Assembly: GCA_963639155.1 (NCBI GenBank)
Contig: CAVHUG010000012.1
Location: forward strand, 8,559 to 72,558
Reading direction: 5' to 3'
DNA from: W3P20-009 sp963639155
GTDB taxonomy: Bacteria; Bacteroidota; Bacteroidia; Bacteroidales; Marinilabiliaceae
DNA: 64,000 nt
Under the pieces are notes generated by a model, which was not told the DNA's origin, made no database searches, and worked only from the letters and a program-made list of their open reading frames with translations. Below are positions 36,287 to 45,528 of the stretch, piece after piece. Made by a program: the position numbers and the translations under genes. The number at the start of each line of letters is the position of its first letter. The first letter of the stretch is position 1.

Positions 36287-36294
36287 CAAATATA
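36287..36294 (-). promoter_or_regulatory. -7 box of the candidate small RNA
   Basis: TATATTTG on the minus strand, an exact match to TAnnTTTG. No clear -33 TTG. Confidence 0.4.
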
Positions 36295-36442
36295 AATATC
36301 ATTTCGCGATATTGGAAGCATTTTGCCATCTACAAATCGCAAAAAGTAACACAAAGCACTCTATTTGTAATCTTTCCAAGCTTAAACTTAGCCGTTCGGG
36401 ACAAATGTTCTGACTTATAGAACAAAAGGGAGAATATATAAT

Positions 36443-36486
36443 AAAAAGCCCCCCCTTGCGCCTGTCGGCGCAAGGGGGGACTTTTT
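36443..36486 (-). terminator. Terminator of guaB (near-bidirectional)
   Basis: CCCCCCTTGCGCC and GGCGCAAGGGGGG form a 13-bp stem with a 4-base loop, flanked by AAAAAG and CTTTTT so that it could work in both directions. It starts 12 bases beyond the guaB stop. Confidence 0.88.
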
Positions 36487-36497
36487 ATTATAGGTTT

Positions 36498-37979
36498 TTA
36501 GCTACGGGAGTAGTTTGGCGCCTCCTGTGTGATGGCCACATCGTGAGGGTGGCTCTCGTTCATGCCAGAGGCGGTGATGCGGACGAACTTGGCGTTGTGG
36601 AGAGCCTCGATATCCTTAGCACCGCAGTAGCCCATACCGGAGCGGATGCCGCCGAGGAGCTGATAGACAACCTCGTAGAGCGAGCCTTTGTATGGGACAC
36701 GGGCGGAGATGCCCTCGGGGACGAGCTTCTTGACGTCGTTCTCGTTGTCTTGGAAGTATCGGTCCTTGGAGCCGTGCTGCATGGCCTCGAGCGAGCCCAT
36801 GCCTCGGTAGGCTTTGAACTTACGGCCGTTGAAGATGATGGTCTCGCCAGGGGACTCCTCGACACCGGCGAAGAGGCCGCCAGCCATTGTGCAGCTTGCG
36901 CCTGCGGCGAGAGCCTTGACGAAGTCGCCCGAGTAGCGGAGACCGCCATCGCCGATGATGGGCACGTCGGCGAAACCAGCCTTGCGGAGAGCAGTGTAGA
37001 CCTCGTAGATGGCGGAGAGCTGAGGATAGCCGACACCGGCGATGATGCGCGTGGTGCAGATGGAGCCAGGACCGATGCCTACCTTGACAGCGTCGGCGCC
37101 TGCCTCAGCGAGAGCGACAGCAGCCTCGCCCGTGCAGATGTTGCCTACGACGATGTCGATATTCTGATAGCGGCGGCGAGCCTCTTTGAGGACCTCGATG
37201 ACGCCGCGGGAGTGGCCGTGCGCGGTATCGATGACGATGGCGTCTACATTGGCAGCCACGAGAGCGTCGATGCGCTCAAAGGTGTTGCTGGTGACACCGA
37301 CGCCGCCCGCTACACGGAGACGACCCTTGTCGTCCTTGCATGCCATTGGCTTATCCTTGGCTTTGGTGATGTCCTTATAAGTGACAAGACCGACAAGCTT
37401 GCCGTCATTGTCGACGACTGGGAGCTTCTCGATCTTGTAGTGCTGGAGTATTTCAGCAGCCTCGCGGAGGTCGGTCTTTTGGTTTGTGGTGATGAGATTG
37501 TCCTTCGTCATGACGTAGGAGATGGGTTTCTCCATGTCGGTCTCGAAGCGGAGGTCTCGGTTTGTGACGATACCGACGAGCTTGCTATTCTCATCGACAA
37601 CAGGGATGCCGCCGATCTTGTATTCCTTCATCATGCCGAGCGCGTCTCCGACAGTGCGGCGGTGGTTGATGGAGACGGGGTCGTAGATCATGCCGTTCTC
37701 AGCTCGCTTGACAGTCTCGACTTGGCGGGCCTGCTGCTCGATGGACATATTCTTGTGGATGACGCCGATGCCGCCTTCACGGGCGATGGCGATGGCCATC
37801 CGGCTCTCGGTGACGGTGTCCATTGCGGCTGTGACCACGGGAGCGTTCAGAGCGATGTGGCGCGAGAACTTGGTGGCCATGCTTACTTCTCGAGGGAGCA
37901 CCTCGGAGTAGGCCGGGATGAGAAGGACGTCGTCAAACGTGAGGCCGTCTGAAACAATCTTATCTTCTACGAACGACAT
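36498..37979 (-). CDS. guaB: Inosine-5'-monophosphate dehydrogenase
   Basis: A 493-residue cytoplasmic enzyme that oxidises IMP to XMP with NAD+, the committed step of GMP synthesis. The TIM barrel begins LTFDDVLLIPAYSEVLP, carries the catalytic loop GIGPGSICTTRI with Cys308 as nucleophile, and has the flap region YRGMGSLEAM. Two CBS domains (about 95-215; GGIPVVDENSKLVG, KLPVVDNDGKLVG) are inserted in the barrel as usual. Length is standard. The gene has its own -7 box and terminator. Confidence 0.97.
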   Translation of the reverse strand: MSFVEDKIVSDGLTFDDVLLIPAYSEVLPREVSMATKFSRHIALNAPVVTAAMDTVTESRMAIAIAREGGIGVIHKNMSIEQQARQVETVKRAENGMIYDPVSINHRRTVGDALGMMKEYKIGGIPVVDENSKLVGIVTNRDLRFETDMEKPISYVMTKDNLITTNQKTDLREAAEILQHYKIEKLPVVDNDGKLVGLVTYKDITKAKDKPMACKDDKGRLRVAGGVGVTSNTFERIDALVAANVDAIVIDTAHGHSRGVIEVLKEARRRYQNIDIVVGNICTGEAAVALAEAGADAVKVGIGPGSICTTRIIAGVGYPQLSAIYEVYTALRKAGFADVPIIGDGGLRYSGDFVKALAAGASCTMAGGLFAGVEESPGETIIFNGRKFKAYRGMGSLEAMQHGSKDRYFQDNENDVKKLVPEGISARVPYKGSLYEVVYQLLGGIRSGMGYCGAKDIEALHNAKFVRITASGMNESHPHDVAITQEAPNYSRS

Positions 37980-38031
37980 TTGATGAGTTTTATGTTGTAC
38001 TTACTTTAGATTTCTACTTCCGCTAATGTGA

Positions 38032-38039
38032 CAAAGATA
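38032..38039 (-). promoter_or_regulatory. -7 box for guaB
   Basis: TATCTTTG on the minus strand, 52 bases before the guaB ATG. The -33 region has no clear TTG. Confidence 0.5.
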
Positions 38040-38089
38040 AGGCTAAAGGGGGAAAGGGGAGGAAGATTTAAGATTTTTTGTCTTTGGGA

Positions 38090-39130
38090 CTACCTGTCGC
38101 TATCGGAGAGGAGGAGGCGGAAGCCGTCGGTCATCTGCTCCTTCTGGTTGCCATTTTCGTCACGGTAGATGATGTATGCCTCGACACCTACGAGCGAGTC
38201 GATTTTTTGGAGCGCGCTGTCGGGTCCGAGGACCATGAGCGTCGTGCAGAGGGCGTCGGTGGTCATGGTGTTAGGTCCGACGACTGTGACGCTTTCCATT
38301 GAGTGGGAGACAGGCATGCCAGTCCGGGGGTCGATGGTATGCTGGATGCGTCGACCATCGGCTACGTGGTAGCACTGGCGGTAGGAGCCGGAGGTGGACA
38401 CGGCGCAATCGGTCACCTCGATGATTCGTTGGCTCTGGCGGTCGAGGAGACCTGAGCCTTCAATTGGCATATCGATGCCGATGCGCCACTTGCCGCCGCG
38501 GGGATTGAGACCTCGGCAGTGGATCTCTCCGCCGATCTCGACCATATAGTCAGGGATGCCAGCCTTATCAAGAACACTTGCGGCGACATCGATACCAAAA
38601 CCTTCGGCAAGGGCGTTGGCGTTGATCTTCATTCGGCGGTCATCCTTTCTGATGGTGTTGCCATCAATATGGATCTTGTCGAGGCCTACGAGCGGCATGA
38701 CTGTGTCGAGGCGAGCGACGAGGGAGTCCCATTGCTGCACGGAGATGGTGTCGTCGCGGAGATTGGAGGTGAAACGCCACAGTCTGCTCAGCGGCTCGAC
38801 AGTGATATCGAATGCGCCGCCTGAGAGCTTATGGAAATATTTGGCTTGCGAGATGACGTAAAGGAGGAGGGAGTCCGCCTCGACGCTGTCTTCCTCGTTG
38901 AGTTTGGAGAGACGGGACTTGGGGTTGTAGACGGAGAGGGAGCTGTCGTATTCGGCGAGTCGGGCAAGGACTTGCTGGCTAAGGTCGGAATCGGAGCGAT
39001 AGATGAGGTTGTAGTTAGTCCCGAAGACGAAACCCGAGTTTCGGCAGAAAGCTGCGCTTGGTTGCCGCATATGGCATGAAGAAAGCGCAAGCGAGACGAT
39101 GATGGAGAGGAGAAAGAATCGGAGTGTCAT
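38090..39130 (-). CDS. apbE: FAD:protein FMN transferase (ApbE), lipoprotein
   Basis: A 346-residue lipoprotein (lipobox LSSC after a hydrophobic signal). The ApbE motifs are all present: FGTNYNLIYR near the N-terminus, NANALAEGFGIDVAA (about 181-195), VEIGGEIHCRG and TIDPRTGMPV, with the metal-binding Asp/Thr near the C-terminus (NTMTTDALCT). ApbE uses FAD to attach FMN covalently to a Thr of target proteins such as RnfG/NqrC or extracytoplasmic flavoproteins. No target gene is close by. It has its own -7 box and no obvious terminator, so it may read into guaB. Confidence 0.93.
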   Translation of the reverse strand: MTLRFFLLSIIVSLALSSCHMRQPSAAFCRNSGFVFGTNYNLIYRSDSDLSQQVLARLAEYDSSLSVYNPKSRLSKLNEEDSVEADSLLLYVISQAKYFHKLSGGAFDITVEPLSRLWRFTSNLRDDTISVQQWDSLVARLDTVMPLVGLDKIHIDGNTIRKDDRRMKINANALAEGFGIDVAASVLDKAGIPDYMVEIGGEIHCRGLNPRGGKWRIGIDMPIEGSGLLDRQSQRIIEVTDCAVSTSGSYRQCYHVADGRRIQHTIDPRTGMPVSHSMESVTVVGPNTMTTDALCTTLMVLGPDSALQKIDSLVGVEAYIIYRDENGNQKEQMTDGFRLLLSDSDR

Positions 39131-39153
39131 CTGTTGTTGTTTGTAGTCAGTGG

Positions 39154-39161
39154 CAAAGATA
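39154..39161 (-). promoter_or_regulatory. -7 box for apbE
   Basis: TATCTTTG on the minus strand, 24 bases before the ATG. Confidence 0.5.
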
Positions 39162-39220
39162 GTCAGAAAGTGGAGGTCGGAGAAAGTAAATGATGTGAAA
39201 ATCAGATAGAATAGAGGAAT

Positions 39221-39260
39221 ATGAAAAGCCCTTGCGCATCCTTGCGCAAGGGCTTTTCAT
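39221..39260 (-). terminator. Terminator of the first SusC/SusD operon
   Basis: A 17-bp perfect stem (ATGAAAAGCCCTTGCGC with its complement) and a 6-base loop; the arms carry A4/T4 runs, so it can act in both directions. It lies 22 bases after the SusD stop. Confidence 0.88.
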
Positions 39261-39281
39261 ATTTGTGGCTTTCCTAAATAT

Positions 39282-40952
39282 TTAGAAAGCGATCTTCTCG
39301 TCCTCGATGGACACCTGCTCGTCGGCGACGGGAACAGGAGCAGGAGTTACAGGGTTGTAGTCGGACTCGGAGAGACCTGCATTTGCCTCAACTTCGGTCT
39401 CAGGGATCTGCCAGAGGAGCTTGGTGTCATTGGCAGCCATCTTGAAGATGTAGAGGCTTTCGACACCGGTGTTGCGGCGATCGATACCAACGCCGAGTCG
39501 CATCATGTCGAACCAGCTCATGCCCTCGCCCCAAAGCTCGACACGGCGCTGGCGCCAAATCTCTTCATGGACATCGGAGCCTGCGTAGCTGTACTCGGGG
39601 TCGCGGTAGGTCTTGACGAATTTGGTAAGGGTAGCGAGACCGTCGGCACCAGACATAAGCTCGGCCTCTGCCTTGATGAGATACATCTCCTCGATACGCA
39701 TGAGGGGGATGTCGTTGGCGTTGGTGGAGGCACCGCCGACATTCTTGTAGGGAGCGAACTTGACGTTGGTGAGAGGGGCGTAGAACTCGCCGACCTCACA
39801 TTCGAAGTACTCCTCGCAGGTGGAAGCGAGAGAGCCTGTGATGTGGTTGACGGTTACACCATCTGCCACGTGCTGAGCTTTGCCATCCTCATTGAGCCAC
39901 CAGCCCTTGCGGACATCGGTATCGGGGATGGAAGCGAAAAGCTTGTTGCTGATACGGAAACCGCCAGAGTAATTGGCGTAGCCGTAGTTCAGAGAGCCGA
40001 TCATGGAGATCCAGTTTACGATGCCAGAGGAGACAGTCTCGTCGGTCTCGGCAACATCGATGCCCCACATCCAGTTGTTCTCAGAGATGTCGTAGAAAGT
40101 CGGGACGGAGACGTCGGCGATGGAGGCAGGAGAAGCGGAAGAGTTCTTGATGGCGTTATTAGCATCGGAGAGAGCCGCAGCCCAGTTGCGGGTTACGAGA
40201 TTGACACGAGCGCGGATACCATAGGCGGTAGCGAGGTCGATAAGGTACTTGCCCTTGCGAGTTTTGCCCTGCTCGGCAGCGCCAGCAAGACGTTCGATTG
40301 CCTTGTCGATGTCGCTGTAGACCTGGTCATAGACCTCCTTGACAGTAGCACGCCTGGAGCCTTCAACAGCGCAGTCGTTGCTGTTCTCGTCGGTTATGAT
40401 AGGGACGCAAGGAGAGTCCTCATGGCCAACATAGGTGAACTGGTACATCTGAGCCATTTGGAAGTAGCAGAAAGCTCGGAGGGCGTAGCCCTGCGCGATA
40501 TTGAACATGTCGTCGGCAGCAGTGCTGTTAGTGTCAAAACCTGCAACGACGCTGTTAGCAGCACTGATATAGCTGTAGAAGTCCTGCCAAACCATCTGCA
40601 TAATGTAGCTTGAGATGGAGCGGTCGGTGAAACGGACCGGATGAGAGAACCAGTTGTAGCCGATGACGGTGCTTATAGCGTCCTCACCGTTAGCATCGGT
40701 GAAGAGCATGATGGAGGGGTAGCCGAAGTCGTTGTGGGCGGAGCCGATGCTGGAATAGTTCGGCATGTAAGTGTTAAACTTCTTGAAAGCGCCGTCAACA
40801 CCAGCTAAACCTTTGCTGGGATCGTTGGAGTAGACCTCCTTCTTCTGATCTTCAGTGACCCAATCGCCGTTTGGCGTGGTATCCATGTCCTCGCAGGCAG
40901 AGAGAGCGAGAGCCGCCAAAGCTGCGGAAGCGAGTATATATTGATTTTTCAT
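39282..40952 (-). CDS. SusD/RagB-family nutrient-binding lipoprotein (pair 1)
   Basis: A 556-residue surface lipoprotein with lipobox LSAC followed by EDMDTT. It shows the SusD/RagB features: helical TPR-like N-terminal region (ISAANSVVAGF, GYALRAFCYFQMAQMYQ), a middle variable domain, and the conserved C-terminal part with PLMRIEEMYLIKAEAELMSG and WRQRRVELWGEGMSWFDMMRLG. SusD proteins form the lid over the SusC channel and bind the ligand. The gene follows its SusC partner by 22 bases and ends at a strong terminator. No glycoside hydrolase or peptidase gene accompanies the pair, so the ligand (glycan or peptide) is unknown. Confidence 0.95.
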   Translation of the reverse strand: MKNQYILASAALAALALSACEDMDTTPNGDWVTEDQKKEVYSNDPSKGLAGVDGAFKKFNTYMPNYSSIGSAHNDFGYPSIMLFTDANGEDAISTVIGYNWFSHPVRFTDRSISSYIMQMVWQDFYSYISAANSVVAGFDTNSTAADDMFNIAQGYALRAFCYFQMAQMYQFTYVGHEDSPCVPIITDENSNDCAVEGSRRATVKEVYDQVYSDIDKAIERLAGAAEQGKTRKGKYLIDLATAYGIRARVNLVTRNWAAALSDANNAIKNSSASPASIADVSVPTFYDISENNWMWGIDVAETDETVSSGIVNWISMIGSLNYGYANYSGGFRISNKLFASIPDTDVRKGWWLNEDGKAQHVADGVTVNHITGSLASTCEEYFECEVGEFYAPLTNVKFAPYKNVGGASTNANDIPLMRIEEMYLIKAEAELMSGADGLATLTKFVKTYRDPEYSYAGSDVHEEIWRQRRVELWGEGMSWFDMMRLGVGIDRRNTGVESLYIFKMAANDTKLLWQIPETEVEANAGLSESDYNPVTPAPVPVADEQVSIEDEKIAF

Positions 40953-40974
40953 TATATCGTTCAGTTTTAAATGA

Positions 40975-43900
40975 TTAGAACGTAATCTTTATGCCACCAG
41001 AGATAGTACGGGTTGTGGTGTAACGGGAGGTGCTTGCAGAAACCCAGCTCTGGCGAGGGTCGAGACCCTCACGTTTGCTCCAGAGAGCCACGCCATCGGC
41101 AGCGAAGTATACACGGACGTTCTCGAGGTAGATCTTGCTGGTAAGGCTGCGAGGAACGGTGTAGCCGAAAGTGATGTTATTAAGAGCCAAGTAGTTGGAG
41201 CTTGTGAGCCAACGAGTGGAAGTAGCATTGGAGTAGCTGTCGCCGAAGTCGAGAGCAGGGACGTCGGTCTTGGTGTTGGTAGGCGTCCAAGCCTTGCGGA
41301 TGTCGACGTGGAAGTTACGACCAGAGTCGTGACCGCCGTGCATCAAGTTAGCGTAGCCAGTATCGAAGATCTTGCCACCGAGCTGGTAAGCAAAGTCGAT
41401 AGAAGCGTCGAAGCCGAAGAACTCGATAGAGGTGCCGAAGCCGCCGTAGACCTTAGCGAGGAGGTCCTCTGTGTCGATCTTGTACTGCTGAGCAGTAGCG
41501 TAGTCGGTGGTGGTGACACGGTTTCCATTCTCATCCTTAGCCCAGTAGAGAGCTTCACCAGTCTGCTCATCAACACCAGCGTAATCGACGACGTGGAGGC
41601 GATACATGCTCTTGCCCTCCTCGTAGACGCGGCTGCCATCGACGAAGTAGCCGTTGAGGTCGGAGTGGAGCTCGTTGATCTCGTTGTGGTTGAAGGTAGC
41701 GTTGGCGTGGATATCCCAGTTGAAAGAGCCGACCTGGAAGACATTGACGTTGAGGTCAATCTCGACACCTGAGTTGGTCATGGAACCGACGTTCATAGGG
41801 ATTTCGGTGTAGCCGAGAGAGGAAGCGACAGGCTTGTAGTAGAGCATGTCGGAGCTCTTGCGGCCGTAGTACTCGACAGAGCCTTGGATCTTATTGCGGA
41901 GGAAGGCGAAATCTACACCGACGTTCCAACTCTTAGAGGTCTCCCAAGTGAGGTCGGGGTTGCCCTTGAAGACGAGGGTAGCGTCAGAATAAGTGCCGTC
42001 AGAGCCTGTAACCTTGTATTGGTCGAGGTAAGCGTAGTAAGCATATTTGCCGTTGTTACGGGACTCGCTGCCGATGTTGTCGTTACCCTGCTCACCGTAA
42101 GAACCTTTGAGCTTGAGGAGGTCGATCCATTTAACGTCGGCGAGGAAATTCTCCTTGTTGATAAGCCATGCAGCGGAAACGCTCCAGAAGTCGCCCCAAC
42201 GGTTGTCCTCGGCGAAACGGGAGCTGCTGTCGCGGCGGTAGGAGACATTGGCGAGGTACTTGTCGTCGTAGCTATAGTTGAGGCGGCCGAAGTAGCCTGC
42301 GGTTGCGTAAGAAATCTCCTGACCAATGAGAGAGAAGTCGGTTGTCACGTTGCCGAGGAAGTAGCTCTCGGGGTTGTAGAGGTGGGTACCGGTTGCGCCC
42401 ATCTCGTAGTCGTGCATGTGGTAGCCATCGTAGCCGACGGTCACATCGAAGTTGTTGATATCAGCGATAGACCACTGGTATACGCCGAGGTACTGCTGGT
42501 CGAGACCATAGGTACGAACGTGCTCCTGGGTGCCGGAGCCGCCGTATTGAGCGGTTTGACCCATGTAAGCGTTGCCGAGGCTGCCGTAGCGCGTGTTGTC
42601 GACGTAGAGACCATACTTGGCAGAGAGGGTGAGACCTTTAATAGGGGTGATGTCAGCTGAGACAGTGCCGTTGAAGACATCCATGTCGTAGACAGTCTTG
42701 TCGTACATGAGAGACGCGTAAGGCTGTGACATAGACATGAAGTTACGCTTGAAGTTGGTGGACGAGCCATCGCCGTAGTCATACTCGATGCGGCCGTTGG
42801 TGGTCTTTATGGAGCCATCGGTGTTGCGCACGTAGAAAGGATAGACAGGAGCGATGTTATTGGCAAGGAAGAAAGCGTTGCCGGAGCTGGAGGTCGTGGT
42901 CTGCTCGCCAGGGTAGCGGCTGCGGTTGTGGGAATAGGAGGCGTTTGCACCTACCTTGAGCCACTTCTTGGCCTGGTAGTCGACCTTGAGGCGCGTGGAG
43001 ACGCGCTTGTAGTCACTATTGGGGATGAGACCACCGTTGTTGAGGTAGCTGGCGGAGAAGAAGTAGTTTACCTTCTCGGAGCCACCTGAGATGGTGAGGT
43101 CGTAGGACTGACGGCCTTGACGGCTGAAAGTCTCGTCCTCCCATTTGTCGGGGAGGTAGTAGTAGTCGCCATCGGAATAGCCGAGGGTGGCGTTGGGGTT
43201 AATCTTGCCATCGGTGCCGATGAGGTCCTCGCCATTGGGCACGGTATAAATCTGGTAGCCGATCTTTCCGTCTTTCGAGCTAACTTGATAGTTTGCGTCG
43301 GCATGAGCGGAAGCCTCGTCTTCGGTCTTCTCGTAGGTATGCTTGAAAGACTGATACATAAGCTCGAGGTACTCCGACGGGCTTGTGATGACGTCATAGT
43401 TGTCGACCTGGCGGGTGTTGCCGCCCCAGCGAGCCTCGAAAGTGATCTTGGCGTCGCCCTGACGACCTTTCTTGGTGGTGATCATGAGGATGCCGTTTGC
43501 ACCACGCGCACCGTAGAGAGAGGTGGAGGCTGCGTCCTTGAGGACGGTCATGCTCTCGATGTCGGCAGTATTGATGGTGGCGAGGTCACCGTCGAAAGGC
43601 ATGCCGTCGAGGACGATGAGAGGGTCTTGGCTACCGTTGATGGAGCCTGCGCCACGGATACGGATCTTGGAAGAGACGCCAGGCTGGCCGTTGTCATTAA
43701 GAATCTGGACACCAGGCATGACACCAGAGAGAGCCTGAGAGGCGTCGGTTACTTGGCGCTTCTCGATAGACTCAGCATCGACCTGAGCGGCAGAGCCTGT
43801 GTAGGCGCCTTTGGTTGTAACGCCGTATGCTACGACGATGACTTCGTCCATCTCGTTCTCCTCGTCTTCGAGGGTAACGTCGGTCTGACCGGCTGCGAGG

Positions 43901-44148
43901 TTAATCTCGCCGGGCTTCATGCCGATGAAAGTTGCGGAGAGGGTTGGGTTACCAGAAACGTTGATAGTGTAGTGACCGTCAATATCCGTAACGGTACCGA
44001 TTGTTGTTCCCGGAACCATGACGGCTACGCCGGGCAGTGGGTTGCCCGCAGCGTCGCGGATAGTGCCACTGACAGCGTGTGACTGGGCAACGGCAATAAC
44101 CGAGCACAGCATCATCGCCAATGATAGCAATAAGTGTTTCATTTTCAT
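40975..44148 (-). CDS. SusC/RagA-family TonB-dependent outer-membrane transporter (pair 1)
   Basis: A 1057-residue outer-membrane protein. Order: signal peptide (LLLSLAMMLCSVIAVAQ), a carboxypeptidase-D regulatory-like domain (about 25-100; SGTIRDAAGNPLPGVAV), a TonB-box-like DEVIVVAYG, the plug (about 110-235; SQALSGVMPGVQI, VLKDAASTSLYGARGANGV), and a 22-strand barrel ending in GGIKITF. SusC proteins import oligosaccharides or peptides using TonB energy together with SusD. The first 110 residues are almost identical to those of the second SusC in this window, whereas the barrels differ widely. Confidence 0.96.
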   Translation of the reverse strand: MKMKHLLLSLAMMLCSVIAVAQSHAVSGTIRDAAGNPLPGVAVMVPGTTIGTVTDIDGHYTINVSGNPTLSATFIGMKPGEINLAAGQTDVTLEDEENEMDEVIVVAYGVTTKGAYTGSAAQVDAESIEKRQVTDASQALSGVMPGVQILNDNGQPGVSSKIRIRGAGSINGSQDPLIVLDGMPFDGDLATINTADIESMTVLKDAASTSLYGARGANGILMITTKKGRQGDAKITFEARWGGNTRQVDNYDVITSPSEYLELMYQSFKHTYEKTEDEASAHADANYQVSSKDGKIGYQIYTVPNGEDLIGTDGKINPNATLGYSDGDYYYLPDKWEDETFSRQGRQSYDLTISGGSEKVNYFFSASYLNNGGLIPNSDYKRVSTRLKVDYQAKKWLKVGANASYSHNRSRYPGEQTTTSSSGNAFFLANNIAPVYPFYVRNTDGSIKTTNGRIEYDYGDGSSTNFKRNFMSMSQPYASLMYDKTVYDMDVFNGTVSADITPIKGLTLSAKYGLYVDNTRYGSLGNAYMGQTAQYGGSGTQEHVRTYGLDQQYLGVYQWSIADINNFDVTVGYDGYHMHDYEMGATGTHLYNPESYFLGNVTTDFSLIGQEISYATAGYFGRLNYSYDDKYLANVSYRRDSSSRFAEDNRWGDFWSVSAAWLINKENFLADVKWIDLLKLKGSYGEQGNDNIGSESRNNGKYAYYAYLDQYKVTGSDGTYSDATLVFKGNPDLTWETSKSWNVGVDFAFLRNKIQGSVEYYGRKSSDMLYYKPVASSLGYTEIPMNVGSMTNSGVEIDLNVNVFQVGSFNWDIHANATFNHNEINELHSDLNGYFVDGSRVYEEGKSMYRLHVVDYAGVDEQTGEALYWAKDENGNRVTTTDYATAQQYKIDTEDLLAKVYGGFGTSIEFFGFDASIDFAYQLGGKIFDTGYANLMHGGHDSGRNFHVDIRKAWTPTNTKTDVPALDFGDSYSNATSTRWLTSSNYLALNNITFGYTVPRSLTSKIYLENVRVYFAADGVALWSKREGLDPRQSWVSASTSRYTTTRTISGGIKITF

Positions 44149-44304
44149 CTAATTATAATTACAAATGCTTCTTCAGGTTAAGGTAGTGTCATTTTTGCTT
44201 TCTCCCCCCCCATAGAGGAGAGGGGTGTTGGCAAAGGTAGTGATGTCGTCAAGGTGTCTCATCCCGAGACAGAGGGGGCAACATTGCATTTTTGAAAACA
44301 GCGG

Positions 44305-44333
44305 CAAAGGTAAGGGATATGCATATCACCCAA
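44305..44333 (-). promoter_or_regulatory. Promoter of the first SusC/SusD operon
   Basis: On the minus strand TTG (44333-44331), 18 bases, TACCTTTG (44312-44305). A second TACCTTTG lies at 44232-44239. The remaining 44149-44551 gap is AT-rich, apart from a run of eight C at 44204-44211 in the leader, and holds no gene that I can support. Confidence 0.55.
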
Positions 44334-44546
44334 TCGAAATATACGTTAAAACCATGCACTTTGCATGAACATGGTATGTCGGGGCAAAAAATCTACCACG
44401 ATATCGGTAGATTACTTACGAATTGAAAGCGCAGGCGTCTTGCACTTCGCATAATAATGCGGATTATGATACAAAATGTAAGCGCATGCGGCGTTTTAAG
44501 GCTAGATTAATATTAAATACAGTTAAAGCAGATTCGTATAGACACG

Positions 44547-44579
44547 TAAAAAGCCCCGTCGGCATCCGTCGACGGGGCT
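44547..44579 (-). terminator. Terminator of the second SusC/SusD operon
   Basis: AGCCCCGTCG/CGACGGGGCT, a 10-bp stem with an 8-base loop, followed on the minus strand by TTTTTACG. It lies 57 bases after the stop of the lipoprotein gene. Confidence 0.85.
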
Positions 44580-44635
44580 GGGAAGCATTGCAATTATTAA
44601 TTGGATGAACTGGTAGAGTTCTTTATCCCTATTAA

Positions 44636-45505
44636 TTACTCGGCAGGGCCGAAGTAATCTTCAGCAATTTGCTTGATATTGCCAGCCGAGACATAGTAAT
44701 TGAGGACCAGCTCGACCTGATTGTCACCAGTCATAATGCAACCATAGGAGGTTGTGGAATATGCGGGGTTCCCCGTATAGGTCGCAATGTCGCGGACATA
44801 GACATTACCATAGCTGCCATAGGTGTAGCCGGTGTTGTGGGCATCGACGGTTACAAAGGTATAGCTGTTGCCTTGAGAGTCAACTCCACCAACCTCGTTA
44901 CCCTCGTCATCGGTGAGGAGGCTGAAAGTCAAGTTGTATGGGGTATCACCAGAGAGAATGTCACCGAGATCGACGCCCTTGAGACGATAAGTTGTCGGGA
45001 TGTCCTCTCTCTGCTGGAGGACGGGCTGGCAGACGCCGCCTGCGAAATTGACGTAGACGTAATCTTCAGTACCCTCGACAGTGTTCCACTTGACGCCGTA
45101 GAAAGAGGCTGTGGCGGAGATGGACTTCTCGCCTCCCTTAACAGCGACTGCCGTAATGTAGTTTTGACCAAAAGCCTCGACATAGGAGTCGACTACAAGA
45201 TCGGTGGTCTCGATTTTCTTACCAGCCTCGATGACGTGCTCAGCGTATGCCTCGTCGTCGCCAGAGTAGTATGTTGCGTAGTCGGCAGCACTCTCTGTGA
45301 GGAGGTAGAGAGACTCGGTAGCGTTGTTTACAGCGAGGCGGATTTTTGCGGTGCAGTCGGGGTCATAGCCCGACGTCTCCTCAGCAGAATACTGATAAAG
45401 GACGACGCTTGGCGCGGCATCACCACCTATGCTGGAGCCCTCTTGTACGTCCTCACATGCAGCGAAGGCGAGTGGGAGCAGGGCGAAAAGAATATGCTTT
45501 TTCAT
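44636..45505 (-). CDS. SusC/D-associated surface lipoprotein of unknown function
   Basis: A 289-residue lipoprotein. The frame opens at 45583, but the ATG at 45505 starts a proper lipoprotein signal (KKHILFALLPLAFAAC) followed by EDVQEG; the upstream part is an inverted repeat. The mature protein is beta-rich, with repeated acidic strands and no family motif that I recognise. Its position after SusD is where SusE/SusF-like or other accessory glycan-binding lipoproteins are found, so an auxiliary ligand-binding role is likely. A 120-base gap with a strong stem-loop separates it from SusD. Confidence 0.72.
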   Translation of the reverse strand: MKKHILFALLPLAFAACEDVQEGSSIGGDAAPSVVLYQYSAEETSGYDPDCTAKIRLAVNNATESLYLLTESAADYATYYSGDDEAYAEHVIEAGKKIETTDLVVDSYVEAFGQNYITAVAVKGGEKSISATASFYGVKWNTVEGTEDYVYVNFAGGVCQPVLQQREDIPTTYRLKGVDLGDILSGDTPYNLTFSLLTDDEGNEVGGVDSQGNSYTFVTVDAHNTGYTYGSYGNVYVRDIATYTGNPAYSTTSYGCIMTGDNQVELVLNYYVSAGNIKQIAEDYFGPAE

Positions 45506-45528
45506 TTTTATGTTGGCTTTTTGAGTAA

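Noticed and set aside
36183..36413. 76-codon plus-strand frame in the guaB/DUF4270 gap
   Set aside because: Starts at TTG inside the candidate structured RNA and shows no coding signature.
36456..37952. 498-codon plus-strand open frame opposite guaB
   Set aside because: It is the antisense shadow of a certain gene; long antisense frames are expected with this codon bias, and the translation has no family features.
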